Counted from the first letter of the stretch, positions 8,231 to 17,318 are shown. The stretch is 46,502 bases of DNA from Opitutia bacterium (GCA_016199925.1 JACQFT010000097.1:1-46502), one strand, 5' to 3'. The notes: generated from the letters alone by a model not told the origin. Program-made: numbers and translations.

Positions 8231-10495
8231 GTGGCCAAAAAGAAATCGAAGTTCGACTGGCGTTTCCTCATCCTCCTGCCGCTGCCCCTGCTCTGGGCGC
8301 TCGGCGATCACCTCGGCTACCTGAAGGCCATCGAGAACAAACTGCTCGACCTCCGTTTCCGCTACCGCGGCGAAATCGCGGCCCCGGTGAAGCTCATCTA
8401 TGTGGACGTGGATACACGCGCCATTCAGCTTATGGGCGAAAAGCCGTGGAATCGTGCGCGGTTTGGCGACGCCGCCCGGTTCTTGGTCGAGCAGGGCAAG
8501 GCCAAGGGAGTTGCCTTCGATATTGTTTTTTCCGCGATGGGGCACTCAGAGCTTGTTGCCAAAGAGGTCGCAGCCAAAGGCAATTTGGCCTTCGGACGGG
8601 TCACAAACAAGCATCCCGAGATAATCTTGGGGGCTCAATATACCGGCGGAGAATCTAATGCGACCGGCGGTCAGCGATTGTTTCCATTGCTCCGGCTCGG
8701 CTTCGCTGATCGAGAGAAGAATAGCCCGCCAGAGCTTCCTCAGGAGCCCATTTCCGGTTTTTACAAGACCCGCGTGTGGGGGACGGTTGGTTTGATTGAC
8801 GTAGATGAAGAATACGGTGGTGATGAAATCCCGCGCTGGGTTCCATTGTTTGCAGAATCCGCCACAACGAATTATTGGACGACCGGCCTGCAGCTCGCTT
8901 GCCTTGCACTTGGTGTCCCCCCCGGCTCAGCTCGACGCAACAACGATTACGTGGATATCGTGAATCAGGAGGGAAAGGTTCTTCGCCACATACCGGTTAC
9001 AAATCAGCAGTCCGTGGAGGTGAATTGGTTTACGGGATGGGGTAGTGTGAAGCACGATCCTGTTAACGTGAGCTTAGCCGATGTGCTGCTCTATGGTGCG
9101 CAGTTTACGTCTGAAAAGCCTGAGGAAGTGAAAGAGGCAGAAGATTTTTTCGAGCAATTTAAAGGGGCATTGATTCTCGTGGGGCCAACCGACGTGTTAT
9201 TTCACGATCTGGGGCCAACACCGTTTGACGCTCAACCGGTGCCAAAGGTTAGCGTGCACGGCAACCTGCTCAAGACGATCATCGCGGAGCAATACCTCCA
9301 ACGCACACCGAAGTGGGTCATGTGGACCGCCGTCTTGCTGCTCACTATTTCCGTCAGCGCGCTCGCCATCGTCGGCGGCAATCGCGGCACGCTCCTCAAG
9401 GGCGCGGCGGTGGTTCTCCTCGGCGCCTACACGTTCGCCTGCCTGGCGCTCTTCGCGAAGTCGCATCTCGTCCTGCCGATGTCAGCGCCCCTCGGCGCGG
9501 CCCTCAGCACGTCGTTCATCGGCATCATGTGGCAGCTCATCCTCGAGGAAAAACAAAAGGGCCGCATCAAGGGCATGTTCGGCGCCTACGTCTCGCCCGA
9601 ACTCGTCAGCCGCATGGTCGACTCCGACGCCGAGCCGCAACTCGGCGGCCACGACGACGAGATCACCGCCTACTTCTCCGACATCCAGGCGTTCTCCTCC
9701 TTCTCCGAGAAACTCGGCTCCGGCCCGCTCGTCGAGCTGATGAACGAATACCTCACCGCCTGCACCGACATCGTGCAGGGCGAGGGCGGCACGCTCGACA
9801 AATACATCGGCGACGCCGTCGTCGCCATGTTCGGCGCGCCGATTCCCCTGAAAGACCACGCGCTCCGCGCCTGCATCGCCAGTCAGAAAGTCCATGCCAA
9901 GCTCGGCGAACTCCGCGCCAAGTGGAAAGGCGAAGAGGGCAAGTGGCCCGAGATCGTCCACCGGATGCAGACCCGCATCGGCCTCAACTCGGGCACCTGC
10001 ATGATCGGCAACATGGGCAGCCGCACCCGGTTCAACTACACCATGATGGGCGACAACGTGAACCTCGCCGCCCGCATGGAGTCCGGCGCGAAACAGTTCG
10101 GCGTTTACACCATGATCGCCGAAGCCACCAAGCTCGAGTGCGAGAAGCACGGCGGCGACCGCGTCGTCTTCCGCTACCTCGACCAGATCGTCGTAAAGGG
10201 CCGCAGCATCCCGGTGAAAATCTACGAAGTCGTCGGCCTGCGGGAAAACCTCACCCCGACCACCTTCGAGTGTCTCGCGGTGTGGGACAAAGCCATCGCG
10301 CTCTACCTCGCGCAGGATTTCGACGGGGCCATCGCGCTCAGCAAAAAGAGTCTCGAGCTCGAGCCCAACGTCCCCGGCCGCGATCCGGGCGTGGAGAGCA
10401 ACCCCTCGCTCTGGCTCGCCTCGCGCTGCGAATACATGAAGGAGCACCCTCCCGGCGAAGGCTGGGACGGCGTCTTCAAGATGAAGGACAAGTAA
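8231..10495 (+). CDS. CHASE2-domain adenylate/guanylate cyclase
   Basis: 754 residues from GTG 8231. An N-terminal membrane helix (about 10-30) leads into an extracytoplasmic CHASE2 sensor (about 40-350; LIYVDVDTRAIQLMGEKPW, then GVAFDIVFS). Two or three membrane helices follow (about 360-435), then a cytoplasmic class III cyclase domain (about 470-670). Metal-binding Asp are at about D484 (AYFSDIQAF) and D528 (KYIGDAVVAMFG). The Lys at about 524 fits ATP specificity, and GDNVNLAAR supplies the transition-state Asn and Arg. A TPR-like tail follows (LYLAQDFDGAIALSKKSLELEP). The protein should convert ATP to cAMP in response to a periplasmic signal. The middle of the sensor (about 8400-9250) is visibly AT-richer than the rest. 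GTG is chosen because the CHASE2 N-terminal helix starts right after it. Confidence 0.92.
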   Translation: MAKKKSKFDWRFLILLPLPLLWALGDHLGYLKAIENKLLDLRFRYRGEIAAPVKLIYVDVDTRAIQLMGEKPWNRARFGDAARFLVEQGKAKGVAFDIVFSAMGHSELVAKEVAAKGNLAFGRVTNKHPEIILGAQYTGGESNATGGQRLFPLLRLGFADREKNSPPELPQEPISGFYKTRVWGTVGLIDVDEEYGGDEIPRWVPLFAESATTNYWTTGLQLACLALGVPPGSARRNNDYVDIVNQEGKVLRHIPVTNQQSVEVNWFTGWGSVKHDPVNVSLADVLLYGAQFTSEKPEEVKEAEDFFEQFKGALILVGPTDVLFHDLGPTPFDAQPVPKVSVHGNLLKTIIAEQYLQRTPKWVMWTAVLLLTISVSALAIVGGNRGTLLKGAAVVLLGAYTFACLALFAKSHLVLPMSAPLGAALSTSFIGIMWQLILEEKQKGRIKGMFGAYVSPELVSRMVDSDAEPQLGGHDDEITAYFSDIQAFSSFSEKLGSGPLVELMNEYLTACTDIVQGEGGTLDKYIGDAVVAMFGAPIPLKDHALRACIASQKVHAKLGELRAKWKGEEGKWPEIVHRMQTRIGLNSGTCMIGNMGSRTRFNYTMMGDNVNLAARMESGAKQFGVYTMIAEATKLECEKHGGDRVVFRYLDQIVVKGRSIPVKIYEVVGLRENLTPTTFECLAVWDKAIALYLAQDFDGAIALSKKSLELEPNVPGRDPGVESNPSLWLASRCEYMKEHPPGEGWDGVFKMKDK

Positions 10496-10545
10496 GAAGC
10501 CGGCGAGCGCGGGGACGTCACCGGACTCTCCTCGACGAATTGAGC

Positions 10546-10615
10546 GAGCTGTAGGAGCGGCTTAACTCCGCGATTTAGCGCGATCTGTCGCGGCGTAAAG
10601 CCGCTCCTACAGCTC
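10546..10615. repeat. Long perfect hairpin, family TGTAGGAGCGGCTT
   Basis: GAGCTGTAGGAGCGGCTT (10546-10563) and its exact reverse complement (10598-10615) give an 18 bp stem. The inner part holds a second hairpin around CCGCGAT/TCGCGG. It lies between the convergent cyclase and sodA genes and could end both transcripts. A second copy of the family lies at 39581-39641. Confidence 0.8.
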
Positions 10616-10696
10616 AGCATTTCCGATGGTGATCGCTCGTTGGGGGCGCCCCCCCACAAAAAAGCCTCGCCTCGCGGCGCGGCTTGAAATTCTGCG

Positions 10697-10724
10697 GTAG
10701 GGCGAACCCTCCGGGTGAGCCGTT
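10697..10724. repeat. Half copy of palindrome family C (GTAGGGCGAACC...)
   Basis: GTAGGGCGAACCCTCCGGGTGAGCCGTT matches the left half of the elements at 17149-17210 and 24331-24391. The right half (GGGGACGC-TCGCCCTAC) is missing; the sequence runs instead into the 3' end of sodA. Confidence 0.5.
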
Positions 10725-10739
10725 GCTCCTCTCCTCCGC

Positions 10740-11372
<633 letters not shown>

Positions 11373-11540
11373 ATGCGTGGGAAGGGTTGGGTTGAACGTT
11401 CACCCGAATGTGCACGCGCACCGCCCGGCGTCAACTGCGCGGCGCACCCGTGGCGTGATCGGGCATCTCCGGCTGAGTGTTTTGTTCTGCTTCGGGCCCG
11501 AGGCCCTCTGCGGCCGGCCGGCCCGAAGGTCCCGGCTTGG

Positions 11541-11596
11541 CTTGAGCCGTCGGGCGCGAGCCTGCACGCAACCGCCGCGACCGAGGTCGCTCTCAC
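11541..11596. repeat. Degenerate copy of palindrome family A
   Basis: CGGGCGCGAGCCTGCACGC, then CCGCGACCGAGGTCGCTCTCACC, resembles the family A element at 4941-4989 (GGGAGCGTGCTTGCACGC ... GCGACCAAGGTCGCTCCCAC) with several substitutions. It is the only recognisable content of the gap between sodA and the lipoprotein gene apart from promoter space. Confidence 0.5.
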
Positions 11597-11661
11597 CATC
11601 TGAGGCGAAGGGGAGGAGGCCCCGGGGCCCGCTCCAAGCCCTCTTTGCTCCACTGCCGCGT

Positions 11662-12408
11662 TCAGAAAATCCGCACGAAGGAGCGTTCGCCGAGGTCGAA
11701 GAAACGGGCGGGGATGTTGCCCGGGGCGGGCACGGTGCGTCGCAATTCGCCCTGCTCGTCGAACACGGCGATGACTGCCGCGCCGGTGCTCGCGACGTAG
11801 AACTCGCGCGCGGCCGGGTCGTAGGCGAGGCCTTCGCGGGCACCCGCGGAGCGCAGCGGGATGCGGCGGAGCCACCGCCCGTCGGTCGCGTGCACGCTGA
11901 CCTCCGGCAGCTCGCCGGCCACGGAGAGCACGAGGAGCTGGTCGCGCGCCGCGTCGTAGGCGACACCGGCGGGCGGCGCCGTCAATCGCTCGAGCGCGAT
12001 CGTCCGCACGAACTCGCCGAACCGGGTCGTTTCGACCAGCGCGGGTTCCGTCGGATGCGCGAGAAAGAGGTGGCCGTCGCGCGGCCGCACGGCCAGGTCC
12101 CCGCCGCCGGCCGCGGCAAGTGCGTCGACCGTGAACTCGCGTTTGATTCTGCGCGCCGGCCGGTCGATCACGCGAATCCGGTTGCCCGGGGCAAGCCGGA
12201 GAAACAGACAGTCGGTGAACGGATCGTAGGCAAGGCCGGTCAGGGTGCTCCCGACGGGGAGGAAAACCGGCAGCCGGCTGACCGTGGTCGGACCGCGGTC
12301 GCTCACGAAGCCCGGCTGCGTGCCGGCCGCCGAGTAGAGATGCAGGGGTCCGCGCGTCGCGCAGCCTCCGACCAGCAGCGCCGCGAGCCCGGCCGTAAGA
12401 AATCGCAT
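11662..12408 (-). CDS. Lipoprotein with beta-propeller-like repeats
   Basis: A 248-residue protein. The N-terminus MRFLTAGLAALLVGGC is a signal peptide with a lipobox (LVGG followed by Cys16), so it should be lipid-anchored. The mature part has repeated strands of propeller type: GLAYDPFTDCLFLRLAPGNRIRV, DLAVRPRDGHLFLAH, GVAYDAARDQLLVLS, GLAYDPAAREFYVAS. These resemble SdiA-regulated, NHL or SMP-30-like domains of about 40 residues per blade. No catalytic motif is recognised. An in-frame ATG 36 bases upstream (12444) is possible, but the lipoprotein signal favours 12408. It is divergent from the phospholipase D-like gene. Confidence 0.65.
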   Translation of the reverse strand: MRFLTAGLAALLVGGCATRGPLHLYSAAGTQPGFVSDRGPTTVSRLPVFLPVGSTLTGLAYDPFTDCLFLRLAPGNRIRVIDRPARRIKREFTVDALAAAGGGDLAVRPRDGHLFLAHPTEPALVETTRFGEFVRTIALERLTAPPAGVAYDAARDQLLVLSVAGELPEVSVHATDGRWLRRIPLRSAGAREGLAYDPAAREFYVASTGAAVIAVFDEQGELRRTVPAPGNIPARFFDLGERSFVRIF

Positions 12409-12504
12409 TGTCTCGCGCGGCGGGCGGCGTGTTAGTGGAGGCATGAGCGCAGCGTCCTCCGCCCCTGTCGGCCGCGTCAACCTGAACCTCGCGGCAACGA
12501 TCGC

Positions 12505-14229
12505 ATGAAACCTTACTGGCGTTCGCTTTTGCTCAGCCTCGTGGCGCTGGGTGCCGCCCAGGCGGCCAAGGCGGCTCGTCCGTTCGAGGATTCGCCCTTC
12601 GGGACTGTAATTGCAGCGACCGGCACGCAGAAGTCGGATGCGCCCGACGCCAACCGCCTCGCGCTGCTCAGCGGCGGCTACGATGCGCTGTTGGTCCGCG
12701 TCCATCTCATCCGCCACGCGCGCACCTCCGTCGTGATCCAGACCTTCATCTGGACCAACGACGAGGTTGGCCGGCTGATGATGTATGAGCTGGTCGAGGC
12801 GGCGCGCCGCGGCGTGAAAGTCCGCATCATCGCCGACCACCTCGTGTCGGAGCATGACCCGGCGACCATCGCGTTCCTCGCGACGGTGCATCCGAACCTC
12901 GAGATCAAACACTACCGGCCGACGGCGTCGCGCATGAAGCCCACGCTGCCGCAGAAACTCCTCGCCGGGCTGGCGTCGTTTCACGGCGTCAACCAGCGCA
13001 TGCACAACAAGGTGATGATCGTCGACGGGGCCGTGCTGATCACCGGCGGGCGCAACATCGAGAACACGTATTACGACCACTCGACCGGACTGAATTTCCG
13101 CGACCGCGACGTCCTCGCGGTCGGTCCGGTGGTGCACCGTGCGGTCGAATCGTTCGAGGAATTCTGGCACTACCGCTACTCGGTCGCCAGCCGCGACCTC
13201 GCCGACGTGGCGGCGGCGGTCGCGCAGGGCAGGTTCCGCCGTTATGCGACGCGCGCCGACTACGACTTCGGGGGCTACTTCGGCGCACTGGACGGCGAGG
13301 CGGACGACGCGGCGCTGATCGGCGCGCGCTTCGTGGCCCGGTTGCAACCGGTGAAGCGGGTCGCGTTCGTCAGCGACGAGCCGGGCAAGTCGCGGGGATT
13401 TTTCTCCGCCACCGCGCGGCTCACGCGCGAGCTGAGCCGGGCCGTCGCGGGGGCCAGACAGTCGATCGTCATCCAGACGCCCTACCTGGTGCTGAGCCCC
13501 GCGGCGCGGGAGCTGTTTCGCCGCGTCCGCGAACAACACCCGGGGCTGCGCATCCGGGTTTCGTCGAACAGCTTTGCCTCGACCGACAATCTCTTTGCCT
13601 ACTCCGCGAACTACCGGCTGCGCACGCGCTACGTCTCCGACCTGCACCTGGAGGTGCATGAGTTCAAGCCGCGGCCGGCGGACCTGCTCGCGTTGTTTCC
13701 CCAGTATCCGGTCGTCGCCGCGCGCGCCGAGAAACGGATCGCCGCGCGCCAGCAGACCGCCTTGCCGACTCTCTGCGTGCATGCGAAGTCGCTCGTCGTC
13801 GACGACCGCGTGGCGTTCGTCGGTTCCTACAACCTCGATCCGCGCTCGGAGAATCTGAACACCGAGGCCGGGTTGCTCGTCGAAGACGAAGCGTTCGCGA
13901 CCGAACTCCGCTCGGAGATCGAACGCGACCTGCGGCCGGAGAACAGTTGGGTGATCGGCCGCCGCTCGCTGCCGCTGCATCTCGAAACCGTGAACGGCAT
14001 GCTCGGCGGCCTCCTCTCGCTGAGCCCGGTCGATGTATGGCCCGTGCAAAACACGAGCAGCTTTGAGCTGAAGGACGGCGCGACGGCAGTCTCGCCGTTC
14101 GACCCGGCGTTCCACGAACACTACCGCGAGGTCGGGCCGTTTCCCGGCGCCGAGGGGCTGCTCTCGACGAAAGAGATTCTGACGCGACTCTACAAAGCCG
14201 TCGGCACGCCGCTGACGCCGATTCTGTAG
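12505..14229 (+). CDS. Phospholipase D family protein, cardiolipin synthase C-like
   Basis: 574 residues with a signal peptide-like N-terminus (about 1-24). It has two HKD catalytic motifs: HNKVMIVDGAVLITGGRN (His at about 166) and HAKSLVVDDRVAFVGSYN (His at about 426). The second is followed by LDPRSENLNTEAG, typical of the ClsC/YmdC branch. Members transfer phosphatidyl groups or hydrolyse phosphodiesters. A role in cardiolipin synthesis from phosphatidylglycerol and phosphatidylethanolamine is likely by family but not proven. A second, membrane-anchored cardiolipin synthase lies at 42098. The gene stands alone, divergent from the lipoprotein gene, and is followed by about 760 bases of repeats. 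Confidence 0.85.
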   Translation: MKPYWRSLLLSLVALGAAQAAKAARPFEDSPFGTVIAATGTQKSDAPDANRLALLSGGYDALLVRVHLIRHARTSVVIQTFIWTNDEVGRLMMYELVEAARRGVKVRIIADHLVSEHDPATIAFLATVHPNLEIKHYRPTASRMKPTLPQKLLAGLASFHGVNQRMHNKVMIVDGAVLITGGRNIENTYYDHSTGLNFRDRDVLAVGPVVHRAVESFEEFWHYRYSVASRDLADVAAAVAQGRFRRYATRADYDFGGYFGALDGEADDAALIGARFVARLQPVKRVAFVSDEPGKSRGFFSATARLTRELSRAVAGARQSIVIQTPYLVLSPAARELFRRVREQHPGLRIRVSSNSFASTDNLFAYSANYRLRTRYVSDLHLEVHEFKPRPADLLALFPQYPVVAARAEKRIAARQQTALPTLCVHAKSLVVDDRVAFVGSYNLDPRSENLNTEAGLLVEDEAFATELRSEIERDLRPENSWVIGRRSLPLHLETVNGMLGGLLSLSPVDVWPVQNTSSFELKDGATAVSPFDPAFHEHYREVGPFPGAEGLLSTKEILTRLYKAVGTPLTPIL

Positions 14230-14264
14230 CGGTTTCGCTGACTTATCTGTTCCCTTGGGTTCAC

Positions 14265-14411
14265 AATACCCCGGCGCTTGCTCCGGCTTGGTCGGGCAGT
14301 GGGAGGGTGCGGGCACGCGACGCAGTGTGGTGTGCGTGCCGCGACAAAGGTCGCTCCCACAAATACAGTGGACAGGTTTCTGGAATACCCCGGCGCTTGC
14401 TCCGGCTTGGT
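14265..14411. repeat. 28 bp direct repeats flanking a family A palindrome
   Basis: AATACCCCGGCGCTTGCTCC plus eight further bases occurs identically at 14265-14292 and 14384-14411. Between the copies is a family A stem-loop (14299-14360: GTGGGAGGGTGC ... GCGACAAAGGTCGCTCCCAC). The arrangement looks like a tandemly duplicated end of a REP-like unit. Confidence 0.7.
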
Positions 14412-14534
14412 TTGGGTGGAGGGACCGGCTCCGTCCGGTCCGCGGCCCGGCGGCCGGCGCGGCGGACGACATTCTGCTGGCCAGCAGAATCCCTCCAAGG
14501 CGAAGCGATGGTCGTGAGTCGCATGGGGATTGGT

Positions 14535-14567
14535 CGAATGCCTCGGGGCTTGCCCCGATGATGTTTA
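14535..14567. repeat. Tail motif shared with the 5010-5047 element
   Basis: GGTCGAATGCCTCGGGGCTTGCCCCGATGATGTTTACT parallels the sequence downstream of the family A copy near glnN. The CCTCGGGGCTTGCCCCG part forms a short hairpin. It lies within the gene-free stretch 14230-14993, which otherwise holds only repeats. Confidence 0.5.
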
Positions 14568-14603
14568 CTTTCGTTTTTTGTCTGACCGCAGCGGTCTGCT
14601 TCC

Positions 14604-14708
14604 CGGGGAGCGCACGCGTCCCGCGTGCCCGAGCCGGCGTCCCGCCGGCTCCTCCGGAAATCCTCGGCGAGACGCCGAGGACAGCCCGCGAGACGCGGGC
14701 GTTCCCCG
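14604..14708. repeat. Multi-hairpin cruciform element
   Basis: The outer arms CGGGGAGCGC (14604-14613) and GCGTTCCCCG (14699-14708) pair. Inside are four consecutive short perfect hairpins: GCACGCG-TC-CCGCGTGC, GCCGGCG-TC-CCGCCGGC, CCTCGGCG-AGA-CGCCGAGG and GCCCGCG-AGA-CGCGGGC. The first two have TC-type and the last two AGA-type loops, so the right half resembles the reverse complement of the left half. Confidence 0.7.
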
Positions 14709-14813
14709 AGTAAAGATCGTCGGCTTGTTGCACGAGTCTCAAGAGGTGGAGCGGCTTGACCTCAAGACGCGATCTCAGCGCGTTGGGGTCAACACGCTCC
14801 ACTTTGTCTTTTC

Positions 14814-14873
14814 GTAGCGCGGTGCTTTAGCCCGCGAGTGAGGCCTCTTTCGCGGGCTGAAGCACCGCGCTAC
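14814..14873. repeat. Palindrome family B (GTAGCGCGGTGCTT...GCACCGCGCTAC)
   Basis: GTAGCGCGGTGCTTTAGCCCGCG and CGCGGGCTGAAGCACCGCGCTAC are near-perfect reverse complements. A second copy is at 41062-41122 downstream of thrC. Confidence 0.8.
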
Positions 14874-14993
14874 CACGGATGGTCGCGCCCGTTGAAGCAG
14901 CGCGGGCAAGCCCGCTGGCCCACACCAAACCCGATTTCCGCGCGCGTCGGGAATCCGTTTGCGCGGACGGCGCGGCTGCCTAGCGTGGCGCCC

Positions 14994-15965
14994 ATGAGTG
15001 ATTTTGCCCCCGCGACGGAGATTGCCTCGGCCCGCGCTGCCCTCGCGCGGCTCCAGGCCAACATGCGCCTCACGATCAGAGGCAAGGATGACGTCATCGA
15101 CCGGACGCTGGTGTGTCTGCTCGCGGGCGGTCACCTGCTGATCGAGGACTTGCCGGGCGTCGGCAAGACGACCCTCGCTTACTCGCTCGCGCGTTCGATG
15201 GACTGCGCGTTCTCCCGCATCCAGTTCACGAGCGACCTGCTGCCGACCGACGTCACCGGCGTCTCCATCTACGACGAGACGGTGAAGGAGTTCGTGTTCA
15301 AGCAGGGTCCCGTCTTCGCCAACGTCGTGCTCGCCGACGAAATCAACCGCGCCACGCCGAAGACCCAGTCGGCGCTCCTCGAAGTGATGGACCGCGCGCG
15401 CGTGACCGTCGACGGCGCCGCGCACGCCGTCGGCTCGCCGTTCATGGTCGTCGCCACGCAAAACCCCGTGGACTACGAGGGCACGTTTCCGCTGCCCGAG
15501 AGCCAGATGGACCGCTTCCTCATGCGGATCGCGATGGGTTACCCGCTGCCGGGCGACGAACTCGAGATCCTCCGCGCGCCGCGCCTCGGCTACGACGCCA
15601 TCGCGCTGAACGCCGTCGTCACCCGCACCGAGCTCTTGCAACTTCAGGCGCTCGCCGGCCGCGGGTTTGTCGAGGACACCGTGCTCGACTACATTTTGAA
15701 AATCGTCACCGCCACGCGCACCGAGGCGGAGTTCAAGGCCGGCGCCAGCGTGCGCGGCGGGCTCTCGCTGCGCATCGCCGCGCAAGCCCGCGCGCTCCTG
15801 CTCGGCCGCGACTTCGTCATCCCCGAGGACGTGCAGGAGATGGTCGCGCCGGTCCTCGCGCACCGCCTGTCGCTCGCGCGCCAGACCTCCGACGCCCTCG
15901 AGGAACGCCGCACCGTCGTCGCCGCTCTGCGCCGCATCGTGGCGGCGATTGCCGTGCCGGAGTGA
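14994..15965 (+). CDS. MoxR-family AAA+ ATPase
   Basis: 323 residues. Walker A LPGVGKTT is at about 53-60, Walker [14 protein letters not shown] at about 113-125, then sensor [19 protein letters not shown] and the MoxR lid. MoxR ATPases act as chaperones for complexes with VWA- or DUF58-type partners. The following DUF58 and transglutaminase genes form the conserved MoxR-DUF58-TgpA cluster. ATG 14994 gives the typical N-terminus; the open frame upstream is repeat sequence. The DUF58 gene follows after 72 bases, so this is probably one operon. Confidence 0.93.
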   Translation: MSDFAPATEIASARAALARLQANMRLTIRGKDDVIDRTLVCLLAGGHLLIEDLPGVGKTTLAYSLARSMDCAFSRIQFTSDLLPTDVTGVSIYDETVKEFVFKQGPVFANVVLADEINRATPKTQSALLEVMDRARVTVDGAAHAVGSPFMVVATQNPVDYEGTFPLPESQMDRFLMRIAMGYPLPGDELEILRAPRLGYDAIALNAVVTRTELLQLQALAGRGFVEDTVLDYILKIVTATRTEAEFKAGASVRGGLSLRIAAQARALLLGRDFVIPEDVQEMVAPVLAHRLSLARQTSDALEERRTVVAALRRIVAAIAVPE

Positions 15966-15972
15966 AAAGCAA

Positions 15973-16018
15973 AATGACGAATTTCAAATGACGAACCGAG
16001 CATCCGTCATTCGTCATT
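15973..16018. repeat. Small inverted repeat AATGACGAAT...ATTCGTCATT
   Basis: AATGACGAAT (15973-15982) and ATTCGTCATT (16009-16018) are perfect reverse complements in the MoxR-DUF58 gap. Extra AATGACGAA and CATCCGTCAT units lie between them. It may weaken or tune read-through to the downstream genes. Confidence 0.6.
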
Positions 16019-16037
16019 CAGAATTTTACGGCGAGCC

Positions 16038-17318
16038 ATGAGTGCCACGGTAACAGTTAGCGCGTCGCCGAGCCTCGACTGGCAAGGCCCGGGCGCGCCC
16101 GACCGCGCGCGGCGCGTCTTCCGATGGCGCACGCTGCTCTGGTCGCTCGTCTTCCCGCCGAAACGGCACCGCATCTCCCTCACGCTGCCGGGTCTCTTCC
16201 TGCTGCTGCTGGCCATGGGCATCGGCACCGCAGCCTACAACACGGCGAGCAACATTCTGTTCATCACCCTCTCGCTGCTCCTCGCGTGTCTGTTGCTGAG
16301 CGGGCTGTTGTCGTGGTTCAATTTCATGGGCCTCTGCTGGCGCATGCGCCCGGTCGGGCCCTGGCGTGCCGGGCACGAAGCACTGGTCACCGTCGAGGTG
16401 GAGAACCGCAAAGCCTGGCTGCCGACCTACGGGCTGTGGTTCGAACTGGCCACGCAGCCCCGGAACGTGCCCGAGGACGGCTGGCCCGCCGCCAAGATGA
16501 AGGTGCGGGAAGTGCTCGCCGCGCTCGACCGTCTCGTCACCCGCGGACGGATCTTTCTGCGCGGCCGCCTCGACCCGCGCGGGGTCGCGAGCCTGGACTG
16601 GGGCGTGAAGCCCAACCGGCGCGGCGCGGCCGTGGTCGAGCTGGGCGCCGTGGGCTCGCTGTTCCCCTTCGGTTTTTTGCGGAAAAACATCGGCACGGCG
16701 CTGAAGCACACCGTGCTGGTCTGGCCGGCGCAGGTGGCATACCAGGCGGTCGGCGGCGCGGCGGCGCGGGCGGGTTCGTCGGGCCAGCGCACGGAACGCG
16801 CCGGCGCGGGCGACGATCTCCTCGCGCTGCGCAAATACGGGCAGGGCGACTCGCACCGGCTCATCCATTGGAAAGCGAGCGCGCGGCTCGGCCAACTGAT
16901 GGTGCGCCAGTTCGCGGCCGAGAGCCACGACGGCTTCGTGCTGCGGCTCGACACGCCCGCCGAAGTTTGGACGCGGCCCGAGCAGTTTGAGCTGCTGTGC
17001 AGTTTCGCCGGGACGCTCGCCGAGGACTATTTCGCCGCGGGCCGGTTGCGCGCGGTCGTCGTCAACGGCGGCCCGCTCATCGAGACGCGGAGCATCCGCG
17101 ACCTCGAGGCGTTCCTCGACCAGTTGGCGGTGATCGAGCCGGGCGAGGGTAGGGCGAACCGTCCCGGTGAGCCGTTGAGCGAGCGGCTCAGCGGGGACGC
17201 TTCGCCCTACCTGCCCAAGGCATCTCCAGTCTCCAACCAAAACCTCCTGACCTTCGCGCCCGACGGGGCGCGGGGCGTCGCCGCCTATGTCGATGGCATC
17301 AAAACGGCCTCTGCTTAG
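16038..17318 (+). CDS. DUF58 domain membrane protein
   Basis: 426 residues. Two hydrophobic segments lie at about 50-95 (LPGLFLLLLAMGIGTAAYN, then NILFITLSLLLACLLLSG), followed by a soluble part. That part carries the DUF58 signature: GDDLLALRKYGQGDSHRLIHWKASAR at about 256-281, in which the RxYxxGDxxRxIxWxxSAR pattern is recognisable. Partners of MoxR ATPases usually have this domain, and a role in envelope or surface assembly is inferred. Near the C-terminus a palindromic repeat (17149-17210) is translated in frame, giving GRANRPGEPLSERLSGDASP. The gene ends 32 bases inside the next gene, so translation is probably coupled. Confidence 0.9.
   Translation: MSATVTVSASPSLDWQGPGAPDRARRVFRWRTLLWSLVFPPKRHRISLTLPGLFLLLLAMGIGTAAYNTASNILFITLSLLLACLLLSGLLSWFNFMGLCWRMRPVGPWRAGHEALVTVEVENRKAWLPTYGLWFELATQPRNVPEDGWPAAKMKVREVLAALDRLVTRGRIFLRGRLDPRGVASLDWGVKPNRRGAAVVELGAVGSLFPFGFLRKNIGTALKHTVLVWPAQVAYQAVGGAAARAGSSGQRTERAGAGDDLLALRKYGQGDSHRLIHWKASARLGQLMVRQFAAESHDGFVLRLDTPAEVWTRPEQFELLCSFAGTLAEDYFAAGRLRAVVVNGGPLIETRSIRDLEAFLDQLAVIEPGEGRANRPGEPLSERLSGDASPYLPKASPVSNQNLLTFAPDGARGVAAYVDGIKTASA
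17149..17210. repeat. Palindrome family C inside the DUF58 coding sequence
   Basis: GTAGGGCGAACCGTCCCGG ... GCGGGGACGCTTCGCCCTAC, with an inner GAGCCGTTGAGCGAGCGGCTC hairpin. It matches the intergenic element at 24331-24391 and the half copy at 10697-10724. Here the reading frame stays open through it. Confidence 0.75.

Noticed and set aside
14230-14993. Possible CRISPR array in the repeat-rich stretch
   Set aside because: Repeats are palindromes of different families plus one 28-mer pair; there is no regular repeat-spacer pattern and no cas gene.
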